Source: Aquabacterium lacunae
GTDB taxonomy: Bacteria > Pseudomonadota > Gammaproteobacteria > Burkholderiales > Burkholderiaceae_C
Direction: 5' to 3'
Length of the DNA stretch: 64,000 nucleotides
Assembly: GCF_004310865.1 (NCBI RefSeq)
Contig: NZ_SIXI01000003.1
Location: 310,001 to 374,000 of the forward strand
Shown: piece by piece, positions 1 through 6,746 of the stretch
Numbering within the stretch: position 1 is the first letter of the stretch
Layout: each line of letters opens with the position of its first letter
Notes under the pieces: model-generated
Databases searched by the model: none
What the model was told of the DNA's origin: nothing
What the model saw: the letters and a program-made list of their open reading frames with translations, nothing else
Made by a program: the position numbers and the translations under genes

Positions 1-600
1 GCCCGGCATGCTGGCCCAGATGCCCTTGACCTTGGTGATGGCCTCGGCAAAGCGGCCAGCACGCACGTCGGCCAGGGCACCGGCTTCGCGGATCAGCTCC
101 AGCGCGGCCGCGTCCTGGCTGGCCGGGCTGAAGTCGGGCAGGCGCAGCTTCGCCTTGATGCGGTCCCAGGTGTTGACCTTGGTGGAGCCACCGCCGGGGA
201 TCGGGCTCACGGCCATGAACTGATAGGCCCCGGCCGCACTGGTCCACAGGCGACGTCCAGCGCCATCGGTGAACTGAGTGGCGATGCGCGGGTGATCGGC
301 GAAGCCACTGAAGCGAGCACCACCGAAGCGGATGCTGTAGCCGTCAGCGGCCGAGGTGCCCTCAGCGTGACGGATGACGGCCAGGAACGCGCGTTCGTTG
401 CCTGCGGCCGTCTTGTCGTTGGTGATTGCCTTTTGCATGTCAGAGATTCCGGTTTCGAGAGAGCCCCACGGGTCGAACCATGGGAGGTCAGGTGCGGCCG
501 CTTCCTGCGCGGCCTGGGCGTCTTCCATGGCCTGCGCCATGAGGTAAGCGGCGACGGCCGCGACAGTGAGCGCAATGGCCAGCTGCGCGGGCTGGTTCAT
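1..600 (-). CDS. GH104-type phage lysozyme (endolysin), truncated by window edge
   Basis: Reading leftward from an ATG at 600, the frame stays open for 200 codons to the window edge. Residues 7-24 form a hydrophobic N-terminal anchor. From residue 70 the sequence matches the lambda-endolysin/GH104 pattern: FLAVIRHAEGT (E80 is the likely catalytic acid), SIRFGG, AAGAYQF, NTWDRI, LPDFSP and KVKGIWASMPG. Such enzymes cleave peptidoglycan glycan strands; here it would serve lysis or genome entry of the prophage. The start overlaps the stop of the upstream structural gene by 4 bases (ATGA), so it is the latest visible gene of the late operon. The domain looks nearly complete at the edge, so few residues are probably missing. 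The family call is from recognised motifs; the membrane anchor suggests a virion or inner-membrane location (inference). Confidence 0.85.
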   Translation of the reverse strand, partial: MNQPAQLAIALTVAAVAAYLMAQAMEDAQAAQEAAAPDLPWFDPWGSLETGISDMQKAITNDKTAAGNERAFLAVIRHAEGTSAADGYSIRFGGARFSGFADHPRIATQFTDGAGRRLWTSAAGAYQFMAVSPIPGGGSTKVNTWDRIKAKLRLPDFSPASQDAAALELIREAGALADVRAGRFAEAITKVKGIWASMPG

Positions 601-1340
601 TCCTCAAACCATTCGAACGACACACCCAGGTCAACGGCCGCGCCCCAGTGGTGCACGGTCAGGCCATAGCCGGGCAAGATCACGATGGGCTCAGAGCTTT
701 TCCAGTCCGCCTGCTGGCTGGCCAGGCCTGAGAAATTCCGCAGGATTTGCGGCACCGATGGCGCACGGCCCGCCCCGACGTTCTCGACGCGGGTTTGTGC
801 AGCGGTGGACACAGCGCCGCCCGTCTTCTTGTTCTGGCCTGCGCCGATGTACGTGGACAGCTGCACCTGGCCCAGGAACGCCGAGCAGTTGAGCGGCCCC
901 TGAGCACCGGAGGCCACAGAGCAGGCTGTGACGATCAGGTTTTTGCCAGAGCCCGCCGTGTTCCACAGCTGCGCTTGACCGAACTGGCTGGCGACAGAGC
1001 CGACGCCGCAGTAAGCAGCCAGGCCACCACCGGCCAGGCTGCGAGACTTCCCGCCGTCGATGGTCTGCACAACGCCACTCAGCTTGGCCGACGTGACGCG
1101 GCCCATGCCAATGCGCACAGAGCCCAGGCAACCAGACGAGCGAGGGACGATCTCCCAACGGCGGGCAGGCGTTGGCAGGTCCAGCTGATCGCCTGGCTCA
1201 AAGGTGCCCAGGGGAATGCCGTCGACACGCAGTTCGATGGTGGTTTCACCTGCACCATCGGATCCGGACTCATACCGGAACGAGACACCGGCGGCGTCAA
1301 TTTGACGCCCCTGGCCTCGGAATGTGTACGTCTGGATCAT
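597..1340 (-). CDS. Phage structural protein, possible vertex/minor capsid protein
   Basis: A 247-residue protein without signal peptide or membrane helix. It is rich in beta-strand-like alternating residues and glycine, and the N-terminal third (residues 1-80, including ELRVDGIPLGTFEPGDQLDLP) resembles a small beta-barrel. I do not recognise a family from sequence. Its place is two to three genes after the capsid gene in the same leftward operon, overlapping both neighbours by 4 bases, and this favours a virion role such as penton/spike or minor capsid protein. That role is inference from position. The gene contains one of the GTCAATTTGAC palindromes (1293-1309). Confidence 0.6.
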   Translation of the reverse strand: MIQTYTFRGQGRQIDAAGVSFRYESGSDGAGETTIELRVDGIPLGTFEPGDQLDLPTPARRWEIVPRSSGCLGSVRIGMGRVTSAKLSGVVQTIDGGKSRSLAGGGLAAYCGVGSVASQFGQAQLWNTAGSGKNLIVTACSVASGAQGPLNCSAFLGQVQLSTYIGAGQNKKTGGAVSTAAQTRVENVGAGRAPSVPQILRNFSGLASQQADWKSSEPIVILPGYGLTVHHWGAAVDLGVSFEWFEE

Positions 1341-1711
1341 TTGCGGCGCTTGAGGACGTAGAGCACGACCAGGCCAGCGACAGCGATGGCCACGGCGGTC
1401 TTGTTGAAGGTGTCGGCGCTGGCGGCTGCAGCGGCCTCTTGGGCCTCTACAGCGCGTTGCGCGTAGATGGAGCCCTGCGCGGTGTCGCGCAGGGCAATGT
1501 CACGGGCCACGGATGTCTGCGCCTGGGCAACAGCCCCGAGGTTGCTCACCAGCTTGTCAACGATGGCGAACGCGCCCCCATCGGTGATGTTGTTGCCCGA
1601 GCCACTGACCAGGTCACCACCGCCGGAGTCGTTGACCTGGCGGTTGTCGTTGTTCGCCGTGCTGGCCGTGCTGGACGATTTGGACGAGAAGAGCGAACCC
1701 AACAGCCCCAT
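1337..1711 (-). CDS. Phage membrane protein with C-terminal transmembrane helix
   Basis: A 124-residue protein. The N-terminal half is low-complexity and Ser/Asn/Gly-rich. The middle (residues 45-100) is Ala/Gln-rich and probably helical. The C-terminus is one transmembrane segment (residues 104-120, AVAIAVAGLVVLYVL) followed by basic KRRK. This layout suits a protein of the inner membrane vesicle of a tailless phage. It overlaps the downstream structural gene by 4 bases and shares one base with the upstream stop. No family recognised; the virion-membrane role is inferred from topology and context. Confidence 0.65.
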   Translation of the reverse strand: MGLLGSLFSSKSSSTASTANNDNRQVNDSGGGDLVSGSGNNITDGGAFAIVDKLVSNLGAVAQAQTSVARDIALRDTAQGSIYAQRAVEAQEAAAAASADTFNKTAVAIAVAGLVVLYVLKRRK

Positions 1712-1989
1712 CAGGCCCCCTTGCGGCGCAGGGCCAGCAGAACGACAACGACAGCCAGGCCGAGCACCCAGGCGGCATCACCACCCAGGCCCAGCCCGGC
1801 CAGCAGGCCAGAGCCCGACGCGGAGCCGGAGCCAGTCGACACAGACCAGCCCGAGCCGTCGAGCTTGGCGTCACCACTGCGAGCGCTGGAGCTGGTGGAG
1901 ATTTGCAGCGACGGACCGCCGCCGGCACCACCGCCACCCATGGGCACGCCCATGGCAGCCATCCCGGCTTGAACGAGAGCAGAACTCAT
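1711..1989 (-). CDS. Small Gly/Ser-rich phage membrane protein
   Basis: A 92-residue protein with a Gly/Ser-rich body and a single C-terminal transmembrane helix (about residues 72-88, WVLGLAVVVVLLAL) ending in RRKGA. It has the same architecture as the next gene downstream and the gene upstream: three consecutive small proteins each ending in a hydrophobic helix plus a basic tail. Start and stop touch both neighbours (TGATG-type junctions), indicating translational coupling. A role as a minor virion membrane protein is inferred. No homologue is recognised. Confidence 0.6.
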   Translation of the reverse strand: MSSALVQAGMAAMGVPMGGGGAGGGPSLQISTSSSARSGDAKLDGSGWSVSTGSGSASGSGLLAGLGLGGDAAWVLGLAVVVVLLALRRKGA

Positions 1990-2336
1990 CAGCGCCCCTT
2001 CAGCACCAGGTAGGCCACGCCACCCAGCACAATGAAGGGCAGCAGGTTGCCCAAGCGCACGGAGCCCAGCTGAGCGGCCGCACGGGTCGTTACGTCAGCT
2101 GAGTCTGCATACAGCGGCGCCTGGCGGCTCACGATCTGCGGCTGCACCTGCGCCGAGCGCTTGAGCAGCTCGACGCTGGCCAGGCCGGACAGGAACGACG
2201 TGCCAATGCCCAGCAGCGACGATTGCAGGGAGCCGGAAACCATCGGAGCCGGAGAGCCGTAAATGCCCGCCTGGGTATTCACGGCGATATCCTGCGCCGA
2301 CACGTCGTCATTCAAAAAATCGTCAATCAAACTCAT
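1989..2336 (-). CDS. Small phage membrane protein following the capsid gene
   Basis: A 115-residue protein starting at an ATG preceded by AGGAAACC, a good ribosome-binding site. The N-terminus is acidic (MSLIDDFLNDD), the middle amphipathic, and residues 97-112 (LLPFIVLGGVAYLVL) form a terminal transmembrane helix followed by KGR. It is the first of three C-terminally anchored small proteins after the capsid gene. A short intergenic stretch (2337-2408) separates it from the capsid stop. Likely a virion membrane component (inference); no family recognised. Confidence 0.6.
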   Translation of the reverse strand: MSLIDDFLNDDVSAQDIAVNTQAGIYGSPAPMVSGSLQSSLLGIGTSFLSGLASVELLKRSAQVQPQIVSRQAPLYADSADVTTRAAAQLGSVRLGNLLPFIVLGGVAYLVLKGR

Positions 2337-2408
2337 GTGGTTTCCTGAAAGGGGAAAATTGCCCGGGGTTTCGGAGCCCAGGCCCCCGGGCGGCCTGGTG
2401 AGTGATCG

Positions 2409-3254
2409 TCAGAAGTTGCGGGGTGCGTCCAGCATTTCCACGATGGCCTTGATCGTGTCCGTGGCACCCAGTGACAGGTTGAACTCCAGCGCGCGAGCGT
2501 CACGGGTATCCAACATGGCGCGCATGTTGTTGTCGTGAATGAAGTCCAGGCTGTAGAAGCGCGACTGAGGCACCTTTTTGTGCTCACGCAAAATGAAGCG
2601 GTTGTCCGCGCATTCGATGCGGTCCCACACGGCCGTGCCGTTCTTGCGGCATTCCACGCGCTGCAGATTGCCGTTCACGGACGTGGTCCAGTCGGTGCCC
2701 GTGTAGGCAAAGTGCACGCGCTGGATCTGGGCGCCTCGGAAGTCGGGCAGCCAGGTCACATTCGTTCCGCCGCTGGTCGGGATCGTGATCGCCAGCGTCT
2801 TTTTGATCAGCTGGCCATTGGGGTCAGGCTTCGACGGGTCGAACTGCAGCGAGGTGAAGCCGCCGATGGCCGACAGGCCTGGCGTGCCAGCGCCAGCGCT
2901 GTTGACCACTTCGACATAGATGTCTTCATCGCCCAGCGCGGGGATGTCGATGCCGCCGATCTCGCGCTCCAGCACGTTGGGCTGGTTCCAGTCGGTGAAA
3001 TCGATCGTGAGGCGGTCGCTCTGGTCGTACACGCCGCGGTACATGTTCAAGCGGTCCAACTCGGTGCCCGAGATGGGGCCGAAGATCACGCGAGCGCCGA
3101 TCTTCACGACGATTTCAGAGATCGTCGATTTGGTGATGGAGCCGCTGAATTTCAGCTGCACCCGGCCCAGGGTCAGCGCCCAGCGCTGCACCACGGTGGT
3201 GGAACGCACGCCATTGGAAATCGGGTTGAACGGCGGCAGTTGCAGGTAGATCAT
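2409..3254 (-). CDS. Major capsid protein, PM2 P2-like double jelly roll
   Basis: A 281-residue protein with no membrane segment. Its pattern matches the major coat protein of corticovirus PM2 and related tailless prophages. The N-terminal half carries V.L.FSGSIT..ISEI.VKI.ARVI and ELDRLNMYRGV; the linker carries GLSAIGG; the second half carries ITIPTSGG, RVHFAYTG, WDRIECADNRFILRE, YSLDFIHDNNMRAMLDTRDA and a closing IVEMLDAP. The length is close to PM2 P2 (about 270 residues). The family is built of two jelly rolls forming the trimeric capsomer of a membrane-containing icosahedral virion. I chose ATG 3254 over the longer reading because the extra upstream residues overlap the small gene at 3268-3381. 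The call rests on remembered family pattern, not on an alignment. Confidence 0.78.
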   Translation of the reverse strand: MIYLQLPPFNPISNGVRSTTVVQRWALTLGRVQLKFSGSITKSTISEIVVKIGARVIFGPISGTELDRLNMYRGVYDQSDRLTIDFTDWNQPNVLEREIGGIDIPALGDEDIYVEVVNSAGAGTPGLSAIGGFTSLQFDPSKPDPNGQLIKKTLAITIPTSGGTNVTWLPDFRGAQIQRVHFAYTGTDWTTSVNGNLQRVECRKNGTAVWDRIECADNRFILREHKKVPQSRFYSLDFIHDNNMRAMLDTRDARALEFNLSLGATDTIKAIVEMLDAPRNF

Positions 3255-3267
3255 GTGTGCCCCCCGA

Positions 3268-3381
3268 TTACTTGGGCAGGTAATTGCCGACCACGGGGAT
3301 GGGCATGACGGACTTCTGCACGAAGGCCACAGCGGCATAAGCGGCCAGGGCCACGCCAGCGATTTTCAGATAACCTTTCAA
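3268..3381 (-). CDS. 37-residue phage membrane protein with TTG start
   Basis: A short frame starting MKGYLKIAGVALAAYAAVAF and ending with LPK before TAA. It begins with TTG at 3381, preceded at 7-base spacing by AAGGA, a strong ribosome-binding site that overlaps the stop of the upstream 51-residue gene. Residues 5-20 form one transmembrane helix. It lies immediately upstream of the capsid gene in the late operon. It resembles in size and topology the tiny vesicle proteins of PM2- and PRD1-type phages; that role is inference. Confidence 0.6.
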   Translation of the reverse strand: MKGYLKIAGVALAAYAAVAFVQKSVMPIPVVGNYLPK

Positions 3382-3390
3382 GGTGTTTCC

Positions 3391-3546
3391 TTAATTGAAC
3401 GGGTTGGGGGGCGAGTTATCCCGGACCAGCTTTTGCCAAGCCGGGACTTTCGAAATGACCCACGAAGCCAGCAGCGTCGCGGCCAGGATGGCCAGCGCTT
3501 CACGGCTGATTTGCGGGATCGACGGCAGGAACTTCTTGATTTCCAT
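3391..3546 (-). CDS. 51-residue phage membrane protein, first gene of late operon
   Basis: From ATG 3546 (MEIKKFLPSIPQ) the protein has 51 residues, with a central hydrophobic segment (about residues 16-31, ALAILAATLLASWVI) and a polar C-terminus rich in Asn/Pro. A longer reading to 3609 would run through the TCTATAGA repeats, so the shorter start is preferred. It is the first gene after the repeat/terminator region, so it probably heads the late (virion) transcript. Function unknown; a membrane virion protein is likely from context. Confidence 0.55.
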   Translation of the reverse strand: MEIKKFLPSIPQISREALAILAATLLASWVISKVPAWQKLVRDNSPPNPFN

Positions 3547-3578
3547 GCCCCGAAGTCTGAAAACTCCGGCCCGTTCAA

Positions 3579-3701
3579 TCCATAGACGGCAGGTTCTATA
3601 GAAACCCACGCCAATCTCTATAGAAAAAGCCCCCGGCTTCTACAGAGAAACAGGGGGCCTCTTTTGGCTGGGTGTGGCTTTATATAGACGCGTTCTATAG
3701 A
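3579..3701. repeat. Cluster of TCTATAGA-type palindromic octamers
   Basis: Six copies or near-copies of the palindrome TCTATAGA lie between the ATPase stop and the late operon: TCCATAGA 3579-3586, TCTATAGA 3595-3602, TCTATAGA 3617-3624, TCTACAGA 3639-3646, TATATAGA 3681-3688 and TCTATAGA 3694-3701. The three middle copies are spaced exactly 22 bp apart, about two helical turns. The motif recurs at 5926-5945, and its CTATAG core is also in the 8.7-kb control region. It probably binds a phage regulator or forms late promoter elements. Confidence 0.7.
3623..3660 (-). terminator. Intrinsic terminator after the ATPase operon
   Basis: On the minus strand, GCCCCC and GGGGGC (3629-3634 with 3653-3658) form a stem around an 18-base loop, followed by a run of five T (3628-3624). 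It would end transcription of the middle operon just after the ATPase gene. One TCTACAGA repeat lies in the loop and one TCTATAGA overlaps the T-run, so termination and repeat binding could interact. Confidence 0.7.
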
Positions 3702-3704
3702 GCC

Positions 3705-4328
3705 TTATTTGCGGGTCAGTTTGACTTTCCCTTTAGACCTTTCTTTGGTGGCTTTGACATATTCGATGAACTCAAATTGCTTGAGCGCATCAATGTCATC
3801 TGCAGTGCACCCCAGGTGTGCGGCCGCTGCCTGGCGGTGTCGGGGCTCGCCCAGGTAGCCCACATGCAGATGCGTGGCGTTGCCCATGGACGCCTTGTCC
3901 ACGAACGCGGGCGACTGGCTGCACCAGTAGATGGTCAGGCCCTGGTGGTGTCGGCCGCGCGTGTTGAGCTTGCGCCAGGCAGGCGGCGCAAAGCTCGGGC
4001 TGGTCACGTCGGCCAGCTCTTCCACCACGATCACGGATTCGCGGGCGGCGTAGGCGATCAGGCAGAAGGTTTCGAACTCGGCCCGCAGGTCTTTGTCCTT
4101 GCGCGAGCGCGGCACATAGCGCACGGCGAAGCGCGGGGCGGCGATGGCCTGCACCAGCTCGGCCAGCGTGGCCACGGCACGCGCCTGGCGGTCGTATTCG
4201 TCATTGGTGTCCCAGATGAGCAGGCGGGCAGGCTTGAGCGAGGAAAGGCGCTGCTTGAGCCAGACGCCCTTCCCCATCTCAGACGCTGCCAGCACCCCCC
4301 AGGACTGCCCGGAGAGGTGCGCACCCAT
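3705..4328 (-). CDS. FtsK/HerA-type genome packaging ATPase (P9-like)
   Basis: A 207-residue P-loop protein. The nucleotide loop near residues 13-20 reads AASEMGKG followed by VWLKQ. A Walker B-like stretch is ESVIVVEELADV (about residues 98-109), and a sensor-like segment is TIYWCSQSP. Size and order fit the small packaging ATPases of tailless membrane phages (PM2 and PRD1 P9), which belong to the FtsK/HerA superfamily and are always encoded near the capsid gene. The final P-loop residue is Gly rather than Ser/Thr, which is unusual. The C-terminus is strongly basic (KATKERSKGKVKLTRK). The start overlaps the upstream stop (TGATG). A Zot-like morphogenesis ATPase is the main alternative. Confidence 0.7.
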   Translation of the reverse strand: MGAHLSGQSWGVLAASEMGKGVWLKQRLSSLKPARLLIWDTNDEYDRQARAVATLAELVQAIAAPRFAVRYVPRSRKDKDLRAEFETFCLIAYAARESVIVVEELADVTSPSFAPPAWRKLNTRGRHHQGLTIYWCSQSPAFVDKASMGNATHLHVGYLGEPRHRQAAAAHLGCTADDIDALKQFEFIEYVKATKERSKGKVKLTRK

Positions 4329-4837
4329 CAGCCCACGGCCCCCGGCTGCATCACGGCACCGCCATGGCCAGAGTGATCGGCCCGGGCCTGCGCCTGGTTC
4401 TCGACCGTGCGGGCCTTGTCGTGCGCTGCACGGGCCGCACGCTGGGCCGCAAAGTGGGCCCGGCCCATCATCACGGCGGTGATGGTCGGCGGCAGTGCGG
4501 CCACAGCCAGCGCCAGCTCAGGCGACTTGACGGCATCGAGGTTCCAGCCATGCTTTTGCGCCACGGCGTCAAAGGCCACGCCGATCTGGTGGCATGCCTC
4601 CGGCGTGTAGCACTGCGGCAGGAACGGCAGGGCCGGGCTGAGCATCACCACGCCCATCTGCAGCATGGCGGCCAGTTCTTCGGCCTGGTTGGCCTGCGGT
4701 TCGGGCTCGCCTGCAGGGTCAATTTGACCCGGCACGATGTTGCCGCCTGCAATGGCAGCGTCCTGCGCCGTGGCGATGGCCTGCAGCTCGGCCAGGTCGG
4801 GGGCCAGCGTGGCTTCGGTGGTGTCGGCCGCGCTCAT
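4328..4837 (-). CDS. Phage protein of unknown function
   Basis: A 169-residue protein starting MSAADTTEATL at ATG 4837; the start overlaps the upstream stop by 4 bases. The N-terminal 55 residues are Ala/acidic-rich. The centre contains a hydrophobic patch (MGVVMLSPALPFLP) then a Cys/His-containing stretch (PQCYTPEACHQIGVAF). The C-terminal 60 residues are Ala/Arg/His-rich and probably helical. It sits between a zinc-ribbon protein and the packaging ATPase. No family recognised. It contains the second GTCAATTTGAC palindrome (4716-4730). Confidence 0.55.
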   Translation of the reverse strand: MSAADTTEATLAPDLAELQAIATAQDAAIAGGNIVPGQIDPAGEPEPQANQAEELAAMLQMGVVMLSPALPFLPQCYTPEACHQIGVAFDAVAQKHGWNLDAVKSPELALAVAALPPTITAVMMGRAHFAAQRAARAAHDKARTVENQAQARADHSGHGGAVMQPGAVG

Positions 4838-5214
4838 TGGGCACCGCCCTTCACCAGCTGAGACCACAGGCCATTGCCACCGGCCGGGACCGGCGCGGGG
4901 GCATCCTTGGCGGGCTTCTTGATGCCGTTCTTCACAACGACACCCGGCACGATGATCGGATCAGCGGCCGCCGGCGGCGTGGGCACCTCACCGGCCGCAG
5001 GCTTGCCCGCTGCGCCACCGTATTCGGGTGACGTGTAGTCGGGCTCAGGCCGCATGTTGGCCGTGATCAATCGGGCCTGCTGGCCATTGCGTGCGGTGGT
5101 CATGATTCCGCACTCGGGGCAGTGGTGGTAAGGGTGCTTGCCCTCCGACTGCTTGACGTGGGCGCTCTCAAAGCCGCAGTAAGGACAGCCTTTGCGCCCG
5201 ATGATCTTGGCCAT
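4834..5214 (-). CDS. Zinc-ribbon phage protein
   Basis: A 126-residue protein with a clear N-terminal zinc ribbon: CPYCG at residues 10-14 and HCPECG around residues 31-36, giving four Cys ligands. The remainder is Pro/Ala-rich, probably disordered, and ends LWSQLVKGGAQ. Zinc ribbons of this kind bind nucleic acid or mediate protein contacts; a role in phage transcription or packaging is inference. It overlaps the downstream gene by 4 bases and follows the upstream gene by 5 bases with an AAGGG ribosome-binding site. Confidence 0.6.
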   Translation of the reverse strand: MAKIIGRKGCPYCGFESAHVKQSEGKHPYHHCPECGIMTTARNGQQARLITANMRPEPDYTSPEYGGAAGKPAAGEVPTPPAAADPIIVPGVVVKNGIKKPAKDAPAPVPAGGNGLWSQLVKGGAQ

Positions 5215-5219
5215 GGTGG

Positions 5220-5525
5220 TCAGCCCTTCACTGCAGCGGTCTGCAGATCACCGGCCAGCTTGGCCAGCTGGTTGACCAGGTCAGACACGTCGGCGAACTG
5301 CGCGGCGATGTCGTCCACCTTGTTGGCCAACAGGTCCAGGCGCACATCCACCGGATCGGGCTTGGCCTGCGCTTCGGCCTGGCTGGCCTGGTCGGCCTGG
5401 TCGATGAGCTGGCGGGCCATCACACGCAGCTCAGCCAGGAAGCGCTCACCGTCGGAGCGCACGTTGCCCGACTCGTTCAGGCGGTCCAGGCCATCGGCCA
5501 GCTGCTGGAGTTGTTCGCGGATCAT
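5220..5525 (-). CDS. Phage coiled-coil protein
   Basis: A 101-residue, almost wholly helical protein with heptad-like spacing of Leu/Ile/Val from residue 3 to 95 (for example LRVMARQLIDQADQ and LLANKVDDIAAQF), suggesting a coiled-coil oligomer. The ATG at 5525 is preceded by AGGGAGTCAAA. It lies 14 bases after the stop of the next upstream gene, which also encodes a helical protein. No family recognised; a scaffolding or tethering role is possible but unproven. Confidence 0.55.
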   Translation of the reverse strand: MIREQLQQLADGLDRLNESGNVRSDGERFLAELRVMARQLIDQADQASQAEAQAKPDPVDVRLDLLANKVDDIAAQFADVSDLVNQLAKLAGDLQTAAVKG

Positions 5526-5539
5526 TTTGACTCCCTGGC

Positions 5540-5812
5540 TCAGTTGGACAGCGCGTTGATGCGGGTGGTGTGGGTGGTCACCACGTCGACCACACGGTTC
5601 AGTTCCGTGGTGATGGCGGTGATGCCGGTGGCGTGCTGGTTGTGGGCACGGATCACCTCGTCCAGCTTTTTGGCCAGGTGCTGCACAGAGGCGTTCAGGG
5701 CTTCGCGCTCGGCCTGGTAGCCCTTGGCCTCTTCGACCATGGCGTCAAAGACGGGCAGGTAGATCAGCGGCACTTGCGCGCGGATCATGGGCAGGAACGA
5801 CAGCAGTTTCAT
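5540..5812 (-). CDS. Small helical phage protein with N-terminal hydrophobic segment
   Basis: From ATG 5812 the product has 90 residues (MKLLSFLPMIRAQVPLIYLP at the start). A hydrophobic N-terminus is followed by a long helix with coiled-coil spacing (HLAKKLDEVIRAHNQ, TELNRVVDVVTTHTTRI). It heads the middle operon that ends with the ATPase, so 5813-5938 probably contains its promoter. A TTG at 5878 would extend it by 22 residues into sequence that looks non-coding, so ATG is preferred although its ribosome-binding site is weak. Function unknown. Confidence 0.5.
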   Translation of the reverse strand: MKLLSFLPMIRAQVPLIYLPVFDAMVEEAKGYQAEREALNASVQHLAKKLDEVIRAHNQHATGITAITTELNRVVDVVTTHTTRINALSN

Positions 5813-5925
5813 GGGGGGTCTCGGTTGGTTGAAGTTGACGACCAGCCCATTGAAATCGCCCCTGGCCAGGGCAGGCAAACAGGGGCGATGTTGACCCCGC
5901 CGAAAGTTGACCTGGCGGGCGGTTT

Positions 5926-5945
5926 TCTATAGAGCCTTCTACAGA
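5926..5945. repeat. Second TCTATAGA/TCTACAGA repeat pair
   Basis: TCTATAGA (5926-5933) and TCTACAGA (5938-5945) lie 12 bases apart, at the junction of the early and middle operons. The 14-mer TTCTATAGAGCCTT is shared with 3693-3706. As at the ATPase gene, the repeat falls right at the stop codon of the upstream gene (here the TAG is inside the second copy). Probably an operator or promoter element for the middle operon. Confidence 0.6.
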
Positions 5946-6160
5946 GACGGCAGGGGCGGCGGCTCTATGGGCCCGGCCCATGCGAACCCCTTGCCAGGGT
6001 CGAACATGTCCAGCGACAGGGCAGGCGGGTATTGAACGCCGGGGTAAAAGATCCGCAAGCCACCGGGGAAGGTTGCCACCTCCACGGGCTTCACATCCCC
6101 GTCAGGCTTGCGCATCCAGTAGGCGCCGGGGGCGGTTGGTCTTTGTTCGGTCCAGCTCAT
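5939..6160 (-). CDS. Small phage protein, last gene of early operon
   Basis: A 73-residue protein from ATG 6160 (MSWTEQRPTAPGAYWMRKPD), overlapping the upstream stop by 4 bases. It is rich in Trp, Pro, Gly and aromatic residues and has no membrane segment. The opening W(T/S)xxxPxxPGxYWxR pattern is seen in many small phage proteins of unknown function that precede or follow replication genes. No specific function can be given. Confidence 0.55.
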   Translation of the reverse strand: MSWTEQRPTAPGAYWMRKPDGDVKPVEVATFPGGLRIFYPGVQYPPALSLDMFDPGKGFAWAGPIEPPPLPSL

Positions 6161-6642
6161 GACTTCACCGCCGGGGTAAAAATCACTCGGATGCTTGCAC
6201 CCCATGGCGCCCCCTCGCCCAGCTCGACCAGCACCTGCAGCGGCACAGCAGCGGGCGCGAGGGCATCACTGCGCGGCCCATGGGGCGGCACATGGAACAC
6301 CGGCACCACATCGGGGCCGGGCTTGAGTCCGTCCAGCACGGCCAGGCTCACCAGGCAGGCCCCGGCGCTATGGCGCTCCCCGCCTTCGTCGGTGTAGCTG
6401 CACACGTCAAGCAGGCTATCAACACCGGCCAGCAGGCGCACCCGCTCGGCATGCTCGGGCTTGACCCCTTCGAGCTGGATGCGCACCACATGCCCGGCCA
6501 GCTCGGGCAATTGGGCGTAGGCAGTCAGGCCCGGCCCGGCGTTCACCATGGGCCATGTCAGGTGCCTGTAATCGGGCCCCGTGTTTCCCGGCCCTCTGGC
6601 GCGTTTTTTCGGGGTGGTTGGTGTGCCGGTGCTTGTTTGCAT
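6157..6642 (-). CDS. Phage protein of unknown function
   Basis: From ATG 6642 (MQTSTGTPTTPKK) the product has 161 residues. This start has AGGAGG 9 bases upstream, the best ribosome-binding site in the prophage, so the longer reading to 6756 is rejected. The basic N-terminus (KKRARG) precedes a soluble alpha/beta body with no motif I recognise. It follows the replication-protein candidate and overlaps the next gene by 4 bases. A DNA-replication accessory role is possible only from position. Confidence 0.5.
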   Translation of the reverse strand: MQTSTGTPTTPKKRARGPGNTGPDYRHLTWPMVNAGPGLTAYAQLPELAGHVVRIQLEGVKPEHAERVRLLAGVDSLLDVCSYTDEGGERHSAGACLVSLAVLDGLKPGPDVVPVFHVPPHGPRSDALAPAAVPLQVLVELGEGAPWGASIRVIFTPAVKS

Positions 6643-6746
6643 GCGTTCGCGCCTCCTGCGCGTGATTCCGGGCCTTGCTGGCCCCTTGGCTCGGTGAATG
6701 GACGCGGGCTCGGTGTCCCGCGGTCCAGAAAATCGACTTCGTGCCA

